Positions 12,801 to 25,300 of a stretch of DNA of 64,000 nt are shown in pieces. The notes beneath the pieces were generated by a model that searched no databases, was not told the DNA's origin, and saw only the letters and a program-made list of their open reading frames with translations. The position numbers were made by a program, and so were the translations under genes. Each line of letters begins with the position of its first letter. Positions within the stretch are counted from its first letter, which is position 1. This stretch comes from Quillaja saponaria (lineage: Eukaryota > Streptophyta > Magnoliopsida > Fabales > Quillajaceae), in NCBI GenBank assembly GCA_029379385.1, contig CM055609.1:7192001-7256000 (forward strand). Direction: 5' to 3'.

Positions 12801-13796
12801 TTGGGAACCCCACTTGGGGGAGGAAGATTTTTAAACTCTCTTGATAATGCTTGATGTACCATGTGCTGATTAGCAACTACCCAGTATCTGGTATTCTGGT
12901 TTTGCTAAAAAAATAGAACATCACCATGGCTCCTACTTTACAGTCAAGTGCTTCATCATTGACACGTGTTATCCACCAAAATTTTGACCCTATTATCCAC
13001 ATTATTTTCTTTAAATTCTTTCTTCCTTATTATTATACCTAGTGAACTTTCTGACGTCAACATTTCTGGATTTATATTAGAACTCGTAAAAGGGTAGAAC
13101 ATTTTCTTTTTCCTTGTAGAAGAAGAAATAAAAGGGTAAACCGTTTTATTGTCTGGATAATAAAATATTCCATGTGCTTAGAAAAATGTAGAAACTGAAT
13201 AATAAAATATTCCATTTGCTTGCACAACAAGGTGGTCTATTGCTCTTCAAAAAAAAAATTAAAAAAAAATTGAGAACCCCACCCTCAAATCCAACTTTTT
13301 GAACATTAAACCTCAACAAAATAAAAAACTTTTTTTATTTTTTATGTTTACTTAAACATGAAATAATTCAAAAGAATAGTAAAAATGTACTAACTAATGA
13401 AATCAATTACTATAGGAGTTTTGGTGGGTATTAAGAAATTAAGATACTAAATGTGACATTCACCAAAATATTAAAAGGAATTTATTCATCTAGATTTGGA
13501 ATGGAAACCAATTAATGGAGTATCAAAAGACGTTCCCTAAAAATATTCTTTTCTCTCTTTTTTTTTTTTTTGCTCTTTACAAATGTAAATAAATTCTGAC
13601 AAAAAAATAGAAATTACAAAAAAAATAATAATAATAATTTGATTTTTACCTCGGGGGTAAAAGTGTACGGAGAAACGGCTCTGGTTCGGAGCTCGGTGGC
13701 GACAACATCCCAGTCTCGGGCCCCGTGCCTGAGAACAGCCCCACCAAGGAGGAGCTCCTCCCAAGTCCCCCACCTCCCCATTATCTCTGTTCCCAT
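9864..13796 (-). CDS. SANT/Myb-bromodomain protein, five exons, 487 aa
   Basis: Likely nuclear chromatin reader. Exons read on the minus strand: 13796-13650, 12124-12075, 11966-11889, 11270-10613 and 10394-9864. All introns are GT-AG and the phases agree (1464 nt). An N-terminal SANT/Myb-like module (RWGTWEELLLGGAVLRHG, about residues 8-50) is followed by a predicted coiled coil (EELRKKRMAELKKAL), an acidic/polar linker, and a bromodomain at about 284-385. The bromodomain has the RRHMDFDTIRSRI and ANNALVFY motifs; the second holds the acetyl-lysine-binding Asn (about residue 354). The basic C-terminus has a GRPRK AT-hook-like core. The ATG at 13796 is chosen because the conserved SANT start follows it directly; an upstream in-frame ATG at 13856 would add 20 unconserved residues. 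The architecture matches the plant 'DNA-binding bromodomain-containing' family (from memory Arabidopsis At3g57980/At2g42150, unverified). The acetylated target is unknown. Confidence 0.9.
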
Positions 13797-16314
13797 CACC
13801 CTCCACGTGTACGTCTCAGATTTAAAAACCACCACCCCCTTTTTTTTTTCCTCCACTACGCACCTGGCTCACGTTAGCAATCGCCGCCCTTCAAAACAAA
13901 AATAAACTGTTTACAAAACAAAAACCACCCACACCCTTATGCTTATTATGGAACAAACAAAAGAAAACCGCCTCTAAGGAATCGGAAAACCAGGGTGGAA
14001 CTGTAAAGGTGGTTTTAGACTTTGGAGGGAAATGAAAAGGTTGTTTCGTTGGTTAATTGTCTAAGACAATGTTTTTCTCACAGTCTGTCAATTTCTTTTT
14101 CCCAAAAAATTAAAAAAAAGAGTAAGCGTAAGACAAGGGGTTGACGGATTCTAATTTCTTGTATTGAAAGCTTGAAGCAAAGAAGACAACGAAAAATGAG
14201 AAAAACATTGGACGACGGATCATTAAATTCCAAACAAACACTGTCCCTCTCTCATCGGGTGGGTTTATATATAATGGGGGTTTTTTGAAATGACTATTCT
14301 ACCCCCAATCTTTTTATTAATTCTTTAATGAGTTTTCTTTGTTCAAATTGTGCGCTTTATTTTGAGGGGAGAGGGCTGGCGGGGTGGGTGGAGAGGCAAA
14401 ATTTGAATGCTCGTCAAATCAAATCAAGTCAGTCTTCTCTCTCTCTCATTCATTTGATTATTTTATTAGTATATAAAATTGAGCTCCAAGACATAAGACT
14501 ATAGGATGTGTTTTGTCAAGGTCAATGACATTACAAATTCAATTCAAAATCTGTAAATGACAGTTGTAACCTTGGTACAAAAAATTATAGATTTTTCTTT
14601 GGAAGGGTATAAATTTACAAATTTAAATTGTTATTATCTTTCTATTCTTTATAGTATTATAAGCTGTTTTCTCTCTATCTTATACAAAAATAAAAAATAA
14701 ATTAATTAATTGCATGACATAATTAATTCATGTACAGTGTAAATGGTTTGTTAAGCTATTTATGTAAACGTGATTCATATCTTACAAGTTATTGAACAAA
14801 TTCCAAGAGAACTTACTTAACTAATTGACATAATTTTGCATCATATTCGAATCATCATCATCACATGTTAATCTTCTTTATTATAGTTGATAATTGATAC
14901 CTTTACTAAAGACACAAGTTTGATTCTTTTATAATGCTCTCTTTATTACTTAGCATATGCTATAAAATAAGAGCTTACTGTTATACCCACTACAATAACT
15001 TTAAATCACTGTAGCTCCACAATTTATGTATCTGAAGAAAGAAGAGAACATTCTCTTATCATTCTCTTCATTAATTCACTTTCCTAGAGGCAACAATGTG
15101 AAAATGGGGTTTCATTCACTGCATGACGTTTTGCCTCTGTAGACCTTCATTTATGATCAATTCTTGGTGGGGTTTTCACCTTGAATTGTAACATTTGTGG
15201 AAATAATTGAATTAATTGAAAAAGAAAATTGGATATGCCCCAGTGGTTAAGGCAATGAAGTTTTCAGCTTAAAAATGTGATTGGTTTGGCCTAGGACTTT
15301 GTAGTTAGTTTTACCAGTGGGAAAAGGTATCAGACTTCTAGCCACATGGCACTTTCCATGCCACATGTCAATGACATGGTTCCCACAAGGAATAAACTTT
15401 CCACGTTGGTGCCTGCCTAGCTTGCTCCACTGGGTCTTGGCAAATTGTAGGTTCACTATCCTTTCATATTTACAAGGACAAGGACATGAGGAGTAGGCCT
15501 GACCATGCAAGTTGCCAACCTTTGTCATTGGGTAGCTTGGCCTGGCTCTAGTCTGCAACATAAACAGTTCTTATGACAGCAAGCTTCTCATCCTTAACCA
15601 ACAAAATCACCTCCAAGTAAGACTAATTCTATGCAGTTCTTCAAAATGATCCATTCTATTCTTCTATATATTGATTTTGCAAAGAAACTCACTGAATCCA
15701 AAATCAGTATGTCTAAAATAATTAGGCAGTCCAGGAACTCCCTGCAGCTTTGATAACAAAACTATAATAATTGTTCATCAGTAAGTTCCGTAGAATATCA
15801 CTTGAACACCAGGATGACAGCCTTTTTACAAGAACAAAGAAGAGACAAGTTTGAACAGAAAGATATAATGATCTATTTCATTGAATATCCATGAGTAATA
15901 CACATGATTACTACTTACAACTGAACAATACACAAGCCAATAGGCTGTAGCCCTAGCGGCACCGACCCTAAGGAGTAAGCATCCATGATTAATGAATCAC
16001 AATAAGCAGCTTTCAACACTGCAGAAAATTTGGATGCACAGATGACTACTTCATCCTTCAGGCATCCCCAGTTATGAGGAATGATCAAGCATTACTCACA
16101 AAACACAAAAATTTCATTCTACAGCGCTCTGATATGAACATAAGCTAAAGATGACAACAAAATTTGTAAAGCATCTTGTGAGAATTGTTAGATGCGGAGA
16201 AACACTATCTCGATTTGAAAGCTTCATATTTTATGTAGTCCTGTATAAGAGTGGTATTAGCCAAGCCACTTCTTCATGCAATTTCTCAGAACTTCATTTG
16301 GGTGGTAGCATTTG
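13797..16314. other. Intergenic: bromodomain gene promoter side and KTN80 3' flank
   Basis: About 13797-14500 lies upstream of the bromodomain start and probably holds its leader and promoter. It includes a GC-richer patch (13670-13810 spans the first exon), then poly-purine and CT-rich stretches near 14436. A GC-richer island at 15240-15570 is open for 104 codons on the minus strand, but I recognise no domain in it. About 15800-16314 is probably the 3' untranslated region of KTN80. No RNA gene recognised. Confidence 0.5.
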
Positions 16315-19300
16315 TTATGATCCTTGAAGAACTAGGTTTAACTCCTGAGCACATTTTGCCAAGAGACCACCCCTCCTACAAAAAAAATTTGAGGGAAAAG
16401 AACAAGGAGAAATAATGAATCTCAGTTGCTACATTTAGATGGGAACAAGGAATATCACAATAATAGTTAATGAATATTTAAACTGTAAGAGGTTATAACT
16501 CATTCCTAGAGCTCACCTAAGACCTTAAACTTTTAGGTGGAATGGTTCTTGGGGTATCAGAGCCTTTATGACTAAGAGGTCAGGAGTTCAAATTTTTCCG
16601 TCAACCATTCTAAAAAACATATAATTAAAATTTAAGCACAAGGTATGAGGAGGGCTTGTCTTAAGATTTCAGGAGGAATGGTTCTTTGACACAAACAATT
16701 ATGGAAGGAAGTTGACAATCTCCACTCTCCAATAACTTGGTACTTTGGATGCACAAAAGTGATTGGCAATATCTTATCATGCATGTTTGCATTACTTGAA
16801 AACATTTAAGACAGAAATGTTACCTTATCAGTAATGGAAGAATTTTCTGGATCTTTTGCATCTGAATAAAGCACAGGTTACAGCATTCCAACCTGTGCTT
16901 GAATTTTCAAATAAATATTAGTGGCTCTTACTGAGTTAGTTGTATTCAAACATAACTACATGAGATAATGAATGTATAAATTAAACTAATGATAGATGCA
17001 AACACCTTTTCTCTGCATGTAGATCAACACCAACAGCTGGAGGTGCCGAAATGGTTGAGTTTATCACTGGACCAAAGACTGCTATAAGCTTCAGCAGCAT
17101 TTCAAGTGATACGTTTATATGCCTGTACAATCGCAACAGGGAAAAATATCTTCAAGGTTTCCACTGAAAAGTCACCATAAGGAGAACCTTACCTTGACCT
17201 AGCATATTGTCAATTTATAGATCTTCATATATGTTTAATCTTCTAAGAGTTTGTTAATCAGGTTGAAGCCCAAAAATATACATCGGTTAGATGGATAAAG
17301 TTTAAATCCATATCCCCCTCTCCCCAATACATTCTATTATATTTGTGTAACATCTACCATGTTTTTCACTCTCCAGCAACAGCCTCTGTAAATAAAATCT
17401 TTCATCAATGCATGTAGAACAGTGGCTATACAGAGGTATTAAAGCTTCAAGTCAAGTTATATTCTAGCACTTCATTTTTGCTTGACCTATTTTTTGTTTA
17501 CTAATATATAGAGAGAGCAGACTCCAAAAGGAAACCTAAGTTTTGTCCCTTTCAATTAAAAGAAACGAATCCAAAATCTAGGGGCACGTGGTTTTGGTCA
17601 TTGTTGAAGGCGGCCTTGTATGAAACTGTTGAACTATTATGAATAAACATAATAGTTTAATGCTTGATGATTTTAATGCCAACTTATTTATCAGGAGTTA
17701 CCTTTCTATCTTGCTATCTAGCAAGCCAGTAAGCACAGGAAGCAAGCAGGAAAACAGATCCAAGCTGAGAATCTGCATCTTCTCCACAAGAACACTGATT
17801 ACATCTGCTTGCACCTGCATCAAATTTAAGTTATTCTTAGAAAACCACCAGTTTCTATCAGCCATCCCATAAAATTAAATGAAAACCGCCAAATATACGC
17901 ACGGAGTGATCTGGAAGCTTTCTCAATGCGCTGATGGCACCTTTGATGTCATTCCTGTACCAAAAGTGCCGCACCACCTGCGATGAAACATTAGAAGTTC
18001 AGAACCTCAACCACTCAGTCACTACCAATAGAAAAGTGGGAAAAAACTTATAGAGCTAATATGCAACAAAATAATATAAATATCCACTACTAGCTAAACT
18101 TACCTGCAACTTTGTCAAGCGAGATCGAAGGGTACTTAAAATTACATCGTGAGTTTGCATCAGACCCTCAATGATGACCCCTTCATTTGCAGAGTTTGTA
18201 TCCATTCCAAAGATTTGAGGCTCATTTCCCGAAGTTTGAATCCCTTCCAGAAAATTGAGGCTCATTTCCCGAGTTTGAATCCCTTCCAGAAAATTGAGGC
18301 TCTTTTTCAGAGTTTGAATACCTTCCAGAAAATTGAGGCTCTCTTGCAGAGTTTGAATCCCTTCCAAAAATTTGAGGCACTTTTGCAGAGTTTGAAACCC
18401 TAACAGAAATTTGAGGCTCTTTCGCAGAGTTTGAATCCCTTCCAGAAATTTGAGGCTCCTTTGCAGAGTTTAAATCTCTTCCAGAAATTTGAGGCTCTTT
18501 GGGAGAGTTTGAAATCCTTACAGAAATTTGAGGTTCTTTTGCAGAGTTTGAATCCCTTCCTGAAATTTGAGGCACTTTTGCAGAGTTTGAAACCCTTACA
18601 GAAATGTGAGGCTCTTTTGCATAGTTTGAATCCCTTCGAGAAGTTTGGGCAACTTTAGCAGAGTTTGAAACCCTAACAGAAATTTGAGGTCCTTTAGCAG
18701 AGTTTGAATCCCTTCCAGAAATTTGAGGCTCTTTTGCAGAGTAAGAATCTCTTCCAGAAATCTGAGGTTCTTTTGCTGAGTTTGAATCCCTTCCAGAAAT
18801 TCGAGGCTCTTTTGCAGTGTATGAATCTCTTCCAGAAACCTGGGGTTCTTTTGCTGAGTTTGAATCCCTTCCAGAAATTCGAGGCTCTTTTGCAGAGTAT
18901 GAATCTATTACAGAAATCTGAGGTTCTTTTGCTGAGTTTGAATCCCTCTCAGACATTTGAGGCTCTTTTGCTGAATTGGAAACGCTTCCCAAAATTGGTG
19001 GCTCTTTTCCACAGTTTGAATGCCTTCCAGATGTTTGAGGCTTGCTTTTCTGTCAATTACCGTACAAGACAATTTAGCTGACCATGTTTAATGAACCATG
19101 ACAATGGCTACAAGGCAAATAAGATGATTGAGGTGTACAACCACATTATTTGAAGAACATTAGGATGTTCCACGCTTAATATATACAAGACATATACTAT
19201 AAAAGATACTTAATATTACTGAAAATTCTCAATTGAGTCTCATTTTTTAAGAAAATGACAATCAATCAGACATTTAAAGGGTTAGGAATTAGCTCCTCAG

Positions 19301-22300
19301 AGGCTTACTGGAAGATGTTTGAGGAGCTAATTTATGAAACCATGATGTTTCCTACACTTTCTAAACCTGCTCAAGTTGATTTCTTTCCAATAAGACATTG
19401 TTCATATGCTAAAAGCTGCTCTATGTCTTTAATTAGAAGTTTGTGTCTAATCAAGTGTTACTACAAAAGCTAAGCAGTAAATAAGCAGTAAATAAGCCCA
19501 GCAAGGTTTGTCAAGCTCAACAGACACCACAACCTCACCTGGCGTGCAGCACTGCAACTGAATAGCAGAAGTAACAATTGCAAGAAGATTGAAGCAACCA
19601 ACTAATGAACAGTCCTATACTGACTGACACCATGTTGAAAACTGATTCTCCATGATGTTTATACTGATAAGACATAATGTGTATATAGAGCTGAACAAGC
19701 ACATCAACAATTCCATTCCGAAAGCTTCTTCTATGTTAACTAGGATGTAGAGTATAACAAGATTTTAATTTATTTCAAAGTACCATAACCTTAATCTTAA
19801 AAGAGTCAGCAGAAGCTCTTATTAGCCAAGCAAATGTCATACCAGACTGATGGGTGAGTCATTAGTTTCAGGTATCATTGTAGGGGTTATCATACTACTT
19901 TGGTCTTCATCAGTCTCAATTGTTTCTCTTCTTTCAAACCTCTCAACCAGAGAGCGTGTCCTGCCCCGTACAACTGCAACTGCCAGAAGAATTCTAAGAG
20001 ATTCAACTTCACTCTTTTGTAAAATTTAGAAAACTAGACATTTGGTAAGGGAAGACAAACCTCCGTTCACATATTTAACTGAACCAATACGTTCAATGCG
20101 AGGGGGTGGTTTATCACCTGAGATAGAATGAAATAATCAATCACCAACTAGAAACCAAAATCACTAATCATCAACTGACATACTAGTTAAGAGAAGACCT
20201 ATGAAATAAACAACCTAAGTTAACTTGTACAAAGAATGGGGTGCATAGTGAAGTTTTGGGGGACATGCCATATCAGAGGTTCGACATATTATCTACGAGC
20301 TTACATCAATAGTACTAGCTTCCACTCAATATTTTTCTGAATGGGCAATTTAAAGCAAATTCAGTGAAGCAACATTTTCACAGAATCAATTGGCAAGGTG
20401 TGAATGCAGATACACAAAGTATCAGATAAATGGATGAGAAAGAAAACGTCAGTAGAAATTTATTCATCTTTGAGAAGGTAAATATAGCAACAAGATGTGC
20501 TACAATTGCATCAAAGACAAGTTATGGCACCGGAGAGTAATGAAATGGTTAAGGCTGAAAATGCCACCAGAAGCTTTAGGCTAGTGCTACAACAAAATCA
20601 GCCAGATAGAGAAAAACCAAAATCTAAATAAAAAATAAGGGAAGCTCATCCAGATTGTTTGAATTGCCAGCAATATCATGAGGAATTAAAATGGTTCAGT
20701 CTGAGGCGGTTAGATAGATCAAAATGTAAAAAAAAAGGAGGTTTAAATGTTTCACTAGGGTATATAGTAAATTATATGAAAAATAAATTTAAGACAATAA
20801 GATAAGTAAATATAAACATAACTACTGGGATATGTATGCTAAGTGACATAGCCGGAGAACTTACATTTTTCCTGGTTAGAGTGCGTTTGTGGAGATAAAC
20901 TCTTTTCTAACTTGTTTGTAACACTCTTCATAATAGTATGTTTGTCTTCACATGATTTTTTGGCACCATCTTCAGATCTAGGCCTGATTTGGATGTCAAC
21001 ATCCACTTCGCCATCTAAGTTACCAGCTATGTTGCCAAAACTTCCAGTTTTTCCATCTACTGATGACTTCTCAAGATCATACTTACCACTGGAAGGCCTC
21101 CGAGTATGAGATGGTCTCAGTAACATTCCAGGTTTTGTCCTTGAAAATGTGATGGTTTCATTACCAGTTTTTGCTGAATCTTTACCATCAGATACATCTA
21201 GAGGTACAACGCTAGCTACTGCGAAAGATTTTCGAAGTGCAAGTTGATTGGAATTTGCATCTACTCCTATTGCAGGATTCTTCTTCTGAGTGTGCAAATC
21301 AAAAAATTCCTTGGAAGGAACAGGGTGTTCTGTTTTTGGGGAATTTAATAAAGACTCAGATCTCTTGGAAGCAACAGGTTTCCCTCCAGAAGCTTTACAT
21401 GAAAGATAAAATATCTCATCAGGAAAGAAATCATAATAACAAATAAATCTGCGTCAAATTAAAATAAAAAATTACTTGAGTATTATTTACCATAGTTGCT
21501 CATCTCAATCTGCATTCATATCAACGACTTTACTATGTGTTTGCATGTAAAATAAAGTTCCAACTTGAATGTCCTTTCCCATAGATTACCAGCAAAGCCT
21601 ACCCTCAAACATTGTATTGGTGTGGTGGCCTTATCCCTATTTATTAACAGTGACGAGATGCACTACCCCTGAACTTTGCAACCCAAATTTAATTCAGAAT
21701 ATTCAAGTCAAATGAGTCAAAATAATCAAAGGACTAAACCTCGGACTAGGCTGGTAATGAAGATTTGACTACAGCCCCATCTGACTAAACAAGGCAAAAT
21801 GTAAAACCTCAATGGGTCAAACAACATTGGTTCATCAATCATCAACAAAAAAGAACTTAACAATTGATCTTTAGAGTCAACAATTTTCTAAGACGCGAAG
21901 GGGAAACTAAGGCTGTAAGGACCTACATCTGGATCCAGAGAAGGTGAAGCCAACTCAAGTCAACAATTTTACAAAGGTATGCTTGATGGCACCAAGAATT
22001 TCCTAACTGTAGATCATAATTCTCCAAGTTGTAACCTAGGTCTCAAATTTTTCTGTCCAAGGCAGAGGGAAGAACCAACTTATGAAAAATAAGGAAGTTA
22101 GCATTTTCAAGAAATAATACTTCCACCAGAACTTTCAGGACCAATGAGTTGGACATCCTCCTTCAATTTGGACCATGTCAACAATAGATGTATCCGTGGA
22201 ATACCACAATCACCCCCTCTCCAGCCGCAAAAGAAAAAAGAAAAGAGCGGAAAAAAAAGAAGAAAGAAAGAAACAGCACTGTTTGCAGAAGAGGATCTTA

Positions 22301-25300
22301 AGGAAGTATTAACTAGTTTCATGAGAAACAAATAACCATGCTAACAACTTACAGTCAACATATATGGTCTTTATCTCTTTCGCATCATCGTCAGGAGGCC
22401 TACAACGCGACCCAAAAGCAGACCTTACACCAATCTCAGCTTTCTCCTGTTGACTTCCTTGAAGATCAAAATTCTGTTCTGTGCCTTCATCTTTCTTGAG
22501 TTCCAAACCAGCTCCATATGGCTCGATAAGCTAAAAGATAGAAAGCTAACAGTAAGAGTGTAATTCGAATTTGCTTATTAAAAAAAAGAGAATTCAAATG
22601 AAGCAATATGTGACAGAAAATAAACAACAAAATCACATGGTTTTCCATGTTGTTCACATACTGACATGGATGCTAAGTTGTCAGTTCATAGGTATAAGAA
22701 ACCCTCTGTTCATTGGAATGTGGGAAGGCACCATTTAGTTGTATCCACTATTACAGTTAGTTTTGTAAGTGATTAACATGGCATAGGCAGCCATGTCATT
22801 TCAACAGGAAGTTTCAAATATACTTGAGCTACATATAGCATTATTTATAGAAGAATAAATATCAAATTAATTAATAAAAAGAACCATGATATAAATAAAT
22901 CACAAGAAAATGATAAGTGAATACTACCGATATATCTGCTGCCCAGACTCCAACAGAATTTTGATAGTACGAGCAACCCAAGAGTTTTCCTTCATGGATG
23001 CAAAGGTCACCAAGGGTTGTCCATCCCATATCAACAGCATCATGGCATATAACAGGCTCCCATGAGAATACCTAAAATATATTAGCATGAACAATTGACA
23101 TTAATGTTCTGTTCCCGTTACTGCTAATATCTTACGATTTCATGTTCAGTGTTTCAACAATGTATACCTTCAAACTATCATCCAGTCCAGCAAACAGGGC
23201 CCCACCATCGGGATGAAAAGCAATTGAGCGTACCCCTGCAGCCTAATAAGAAGAAATTTAATTTGATTTCAGGAACTGGAATAAACTAGAATTATTTACT
23301 ATTAATGTTTGTTTTAATAAGTTTGCTCATTAATACTGAGAAATTCATCAAGAAATGAGGAGATATGAAGAGAAGCACAAAACTTGAATGTAAAAATATA
23401 AAATCAGAAACTTTTTTATGCTTACAGTGGAATTTCAAGAAATTATCCACTAAATAAAATAGGGTAATGGCGCTTTGTCAACACTTGTCAACACTTTTTA
23501 ACACCACAGACAAGTTACACAAAGTCACAAACGCTCACAGGTAACTAACAAAAAGTCATGGCAACTTATCAAAAAATAATTGGAGAGTACCTAAATTACA
23601 ATGTACGAGTGAGTTTTGGAGAGTACCAATATATGTATGAGTGAGTTTTTGTATGTCGACATTGTGAACGATATCAGTGATGTAAAACTAGATAAGAGAA
23701 AGTGATGAGCTAATAGCACCACTTCAGAAAATATATATGAAAGCAAAAGGCATCACCAAGCAAAATTGGAATTAACAAAGAAGGTCTGATAATGGACATC
23801 ACAAGATTCAGAAATTTGAATTAATGCTATAGTTCACTTAATTTAAATGCAAAGAAATTATGCCAGTTTAGATACCTCACGTCTGGCAGATCCAATCAGT
23901 TCAAAGGTTTCCAAATCCCAGAATTTCACTGTTCCGTCTGCTGAACCTGGGACATGATTTGTATATCAGAATATATTAATTAGTTTTGGGGGACTTCAAA
24001 TCAGAAGTCAAAGCAGGAATAGGAAAGCAGAAGAGGCAATGAATAACATGTGCGACTCATATTGAGACCTTTGGTTAGAATATATTTGATAATATGTAAT
24101 TAACAAATAATTCCTTCACTTGTAAGGCTTAAGGCTAAGTATAAATCAGAAACCATTGCTCGTTGCAGACCTATGGAGCAGCACATTGATTACTCTATTG
24201 ACCATATGCATTGATTTGACCTAGTATTTAAGAAAAAGAAATTTGTCTAATGGCAGTAGCAAGCAAAAAGCAACTTAAGCTATCTTAACACGTCTGCAAT
24301 CTTTTGTGCCAAGAGGACAAATAAAATCAGACAAAATCAGATGCCTGCTGTGAAGTTCAGCTATTGCAAATATAAGACTACGAAGTGGAACACAAAGACT
24401 AATAAGGGAGTAAGGAAAACAGAATACCTCAATTGAGGTTACTTGTGCTCTTTTTGGTCTACACATAATCTTCCAGCCCATTTTTGTTGAAATGTAAATT
24501 GTAAAGACTAAAGTGACATTGAAGCTTGAGAATGGTAGAGATTTTGGGAGCAAAAGAATCTAATCAATAAGCTCCTATTATGTTGCATTTTGCAAACTAA
24601 TTTTCAGTACGCTTTCTTGAATTTTGACTGATGACACAGTAGAAGTAATTTTTTGTGAACTGCAAAATATCTAGATGAACATATTGTAGAAGAGTTTCCT
24701 TCTGTTGGACTACCTAAAGCAACAAGAATTTATGATACAAGAAATCTCCATTTAGATGCTGAATGTTAGTTACTACCTACTACACCAAGCTGACCCAAAT
24801 GTCATGGAAATCACGAACATACCTGTAGCTAGAAGAAATTCAAGGGGATGGAAATCTAAGGACCGAATATGTCCTTCATGGAACTTAAAATCATGCAAGA
24901 GCTTTCCAGCAGTTAGGTCCCACACCTGTACATCAATAATAAGTATTTACTGATAAAACATTGTAACTAGAAAACTACTGCTTTTGCCATGCCCATTATA
25001 CTAATATATTATTACCTTTACAACATTATCAAATCCACCAGAAACCACCCATCGACCATCTGGAGTGAATTTGATAGAACTGACCCCCTGACTATGACCC
25101 TTGTATGTATGAATGCATCCTTTCTTTCGAATATCCCAAACCTTGAGATAGGTGTCAGTGGAACCGGATGCAAAAAATTCACCAAATGGATGAAATTCAA
25201 CAGAAGTGCAATTGGATCTGTGTCCAGTAAGAGTGCGAACTACTATACTTCAATAACAATAACAAATATATTAGAAGCATATTTTCACAATAAGGATGAG

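Noticed and set aside
13639..13905. Plus-strand open frame over the bromodomain first exon
   Set aside because: Antisense shadow of the conserved SANT exon on the minus strand.
18180..19045. Possible CRISPR-like array
   Set aside because: Regularly spaced similarity exists, but the units are directly adjacent and coding with no unique spacers, in a plant gene. It is a coding minisatellite.
18149..19081. Plus-strand open frames across the katanin exon
   Set aside because: They are antisense shadows of the 39-bp coding repeat: no start context, no family, and the minus-strand frame fits KTN80 with correct splice phases on both sides.
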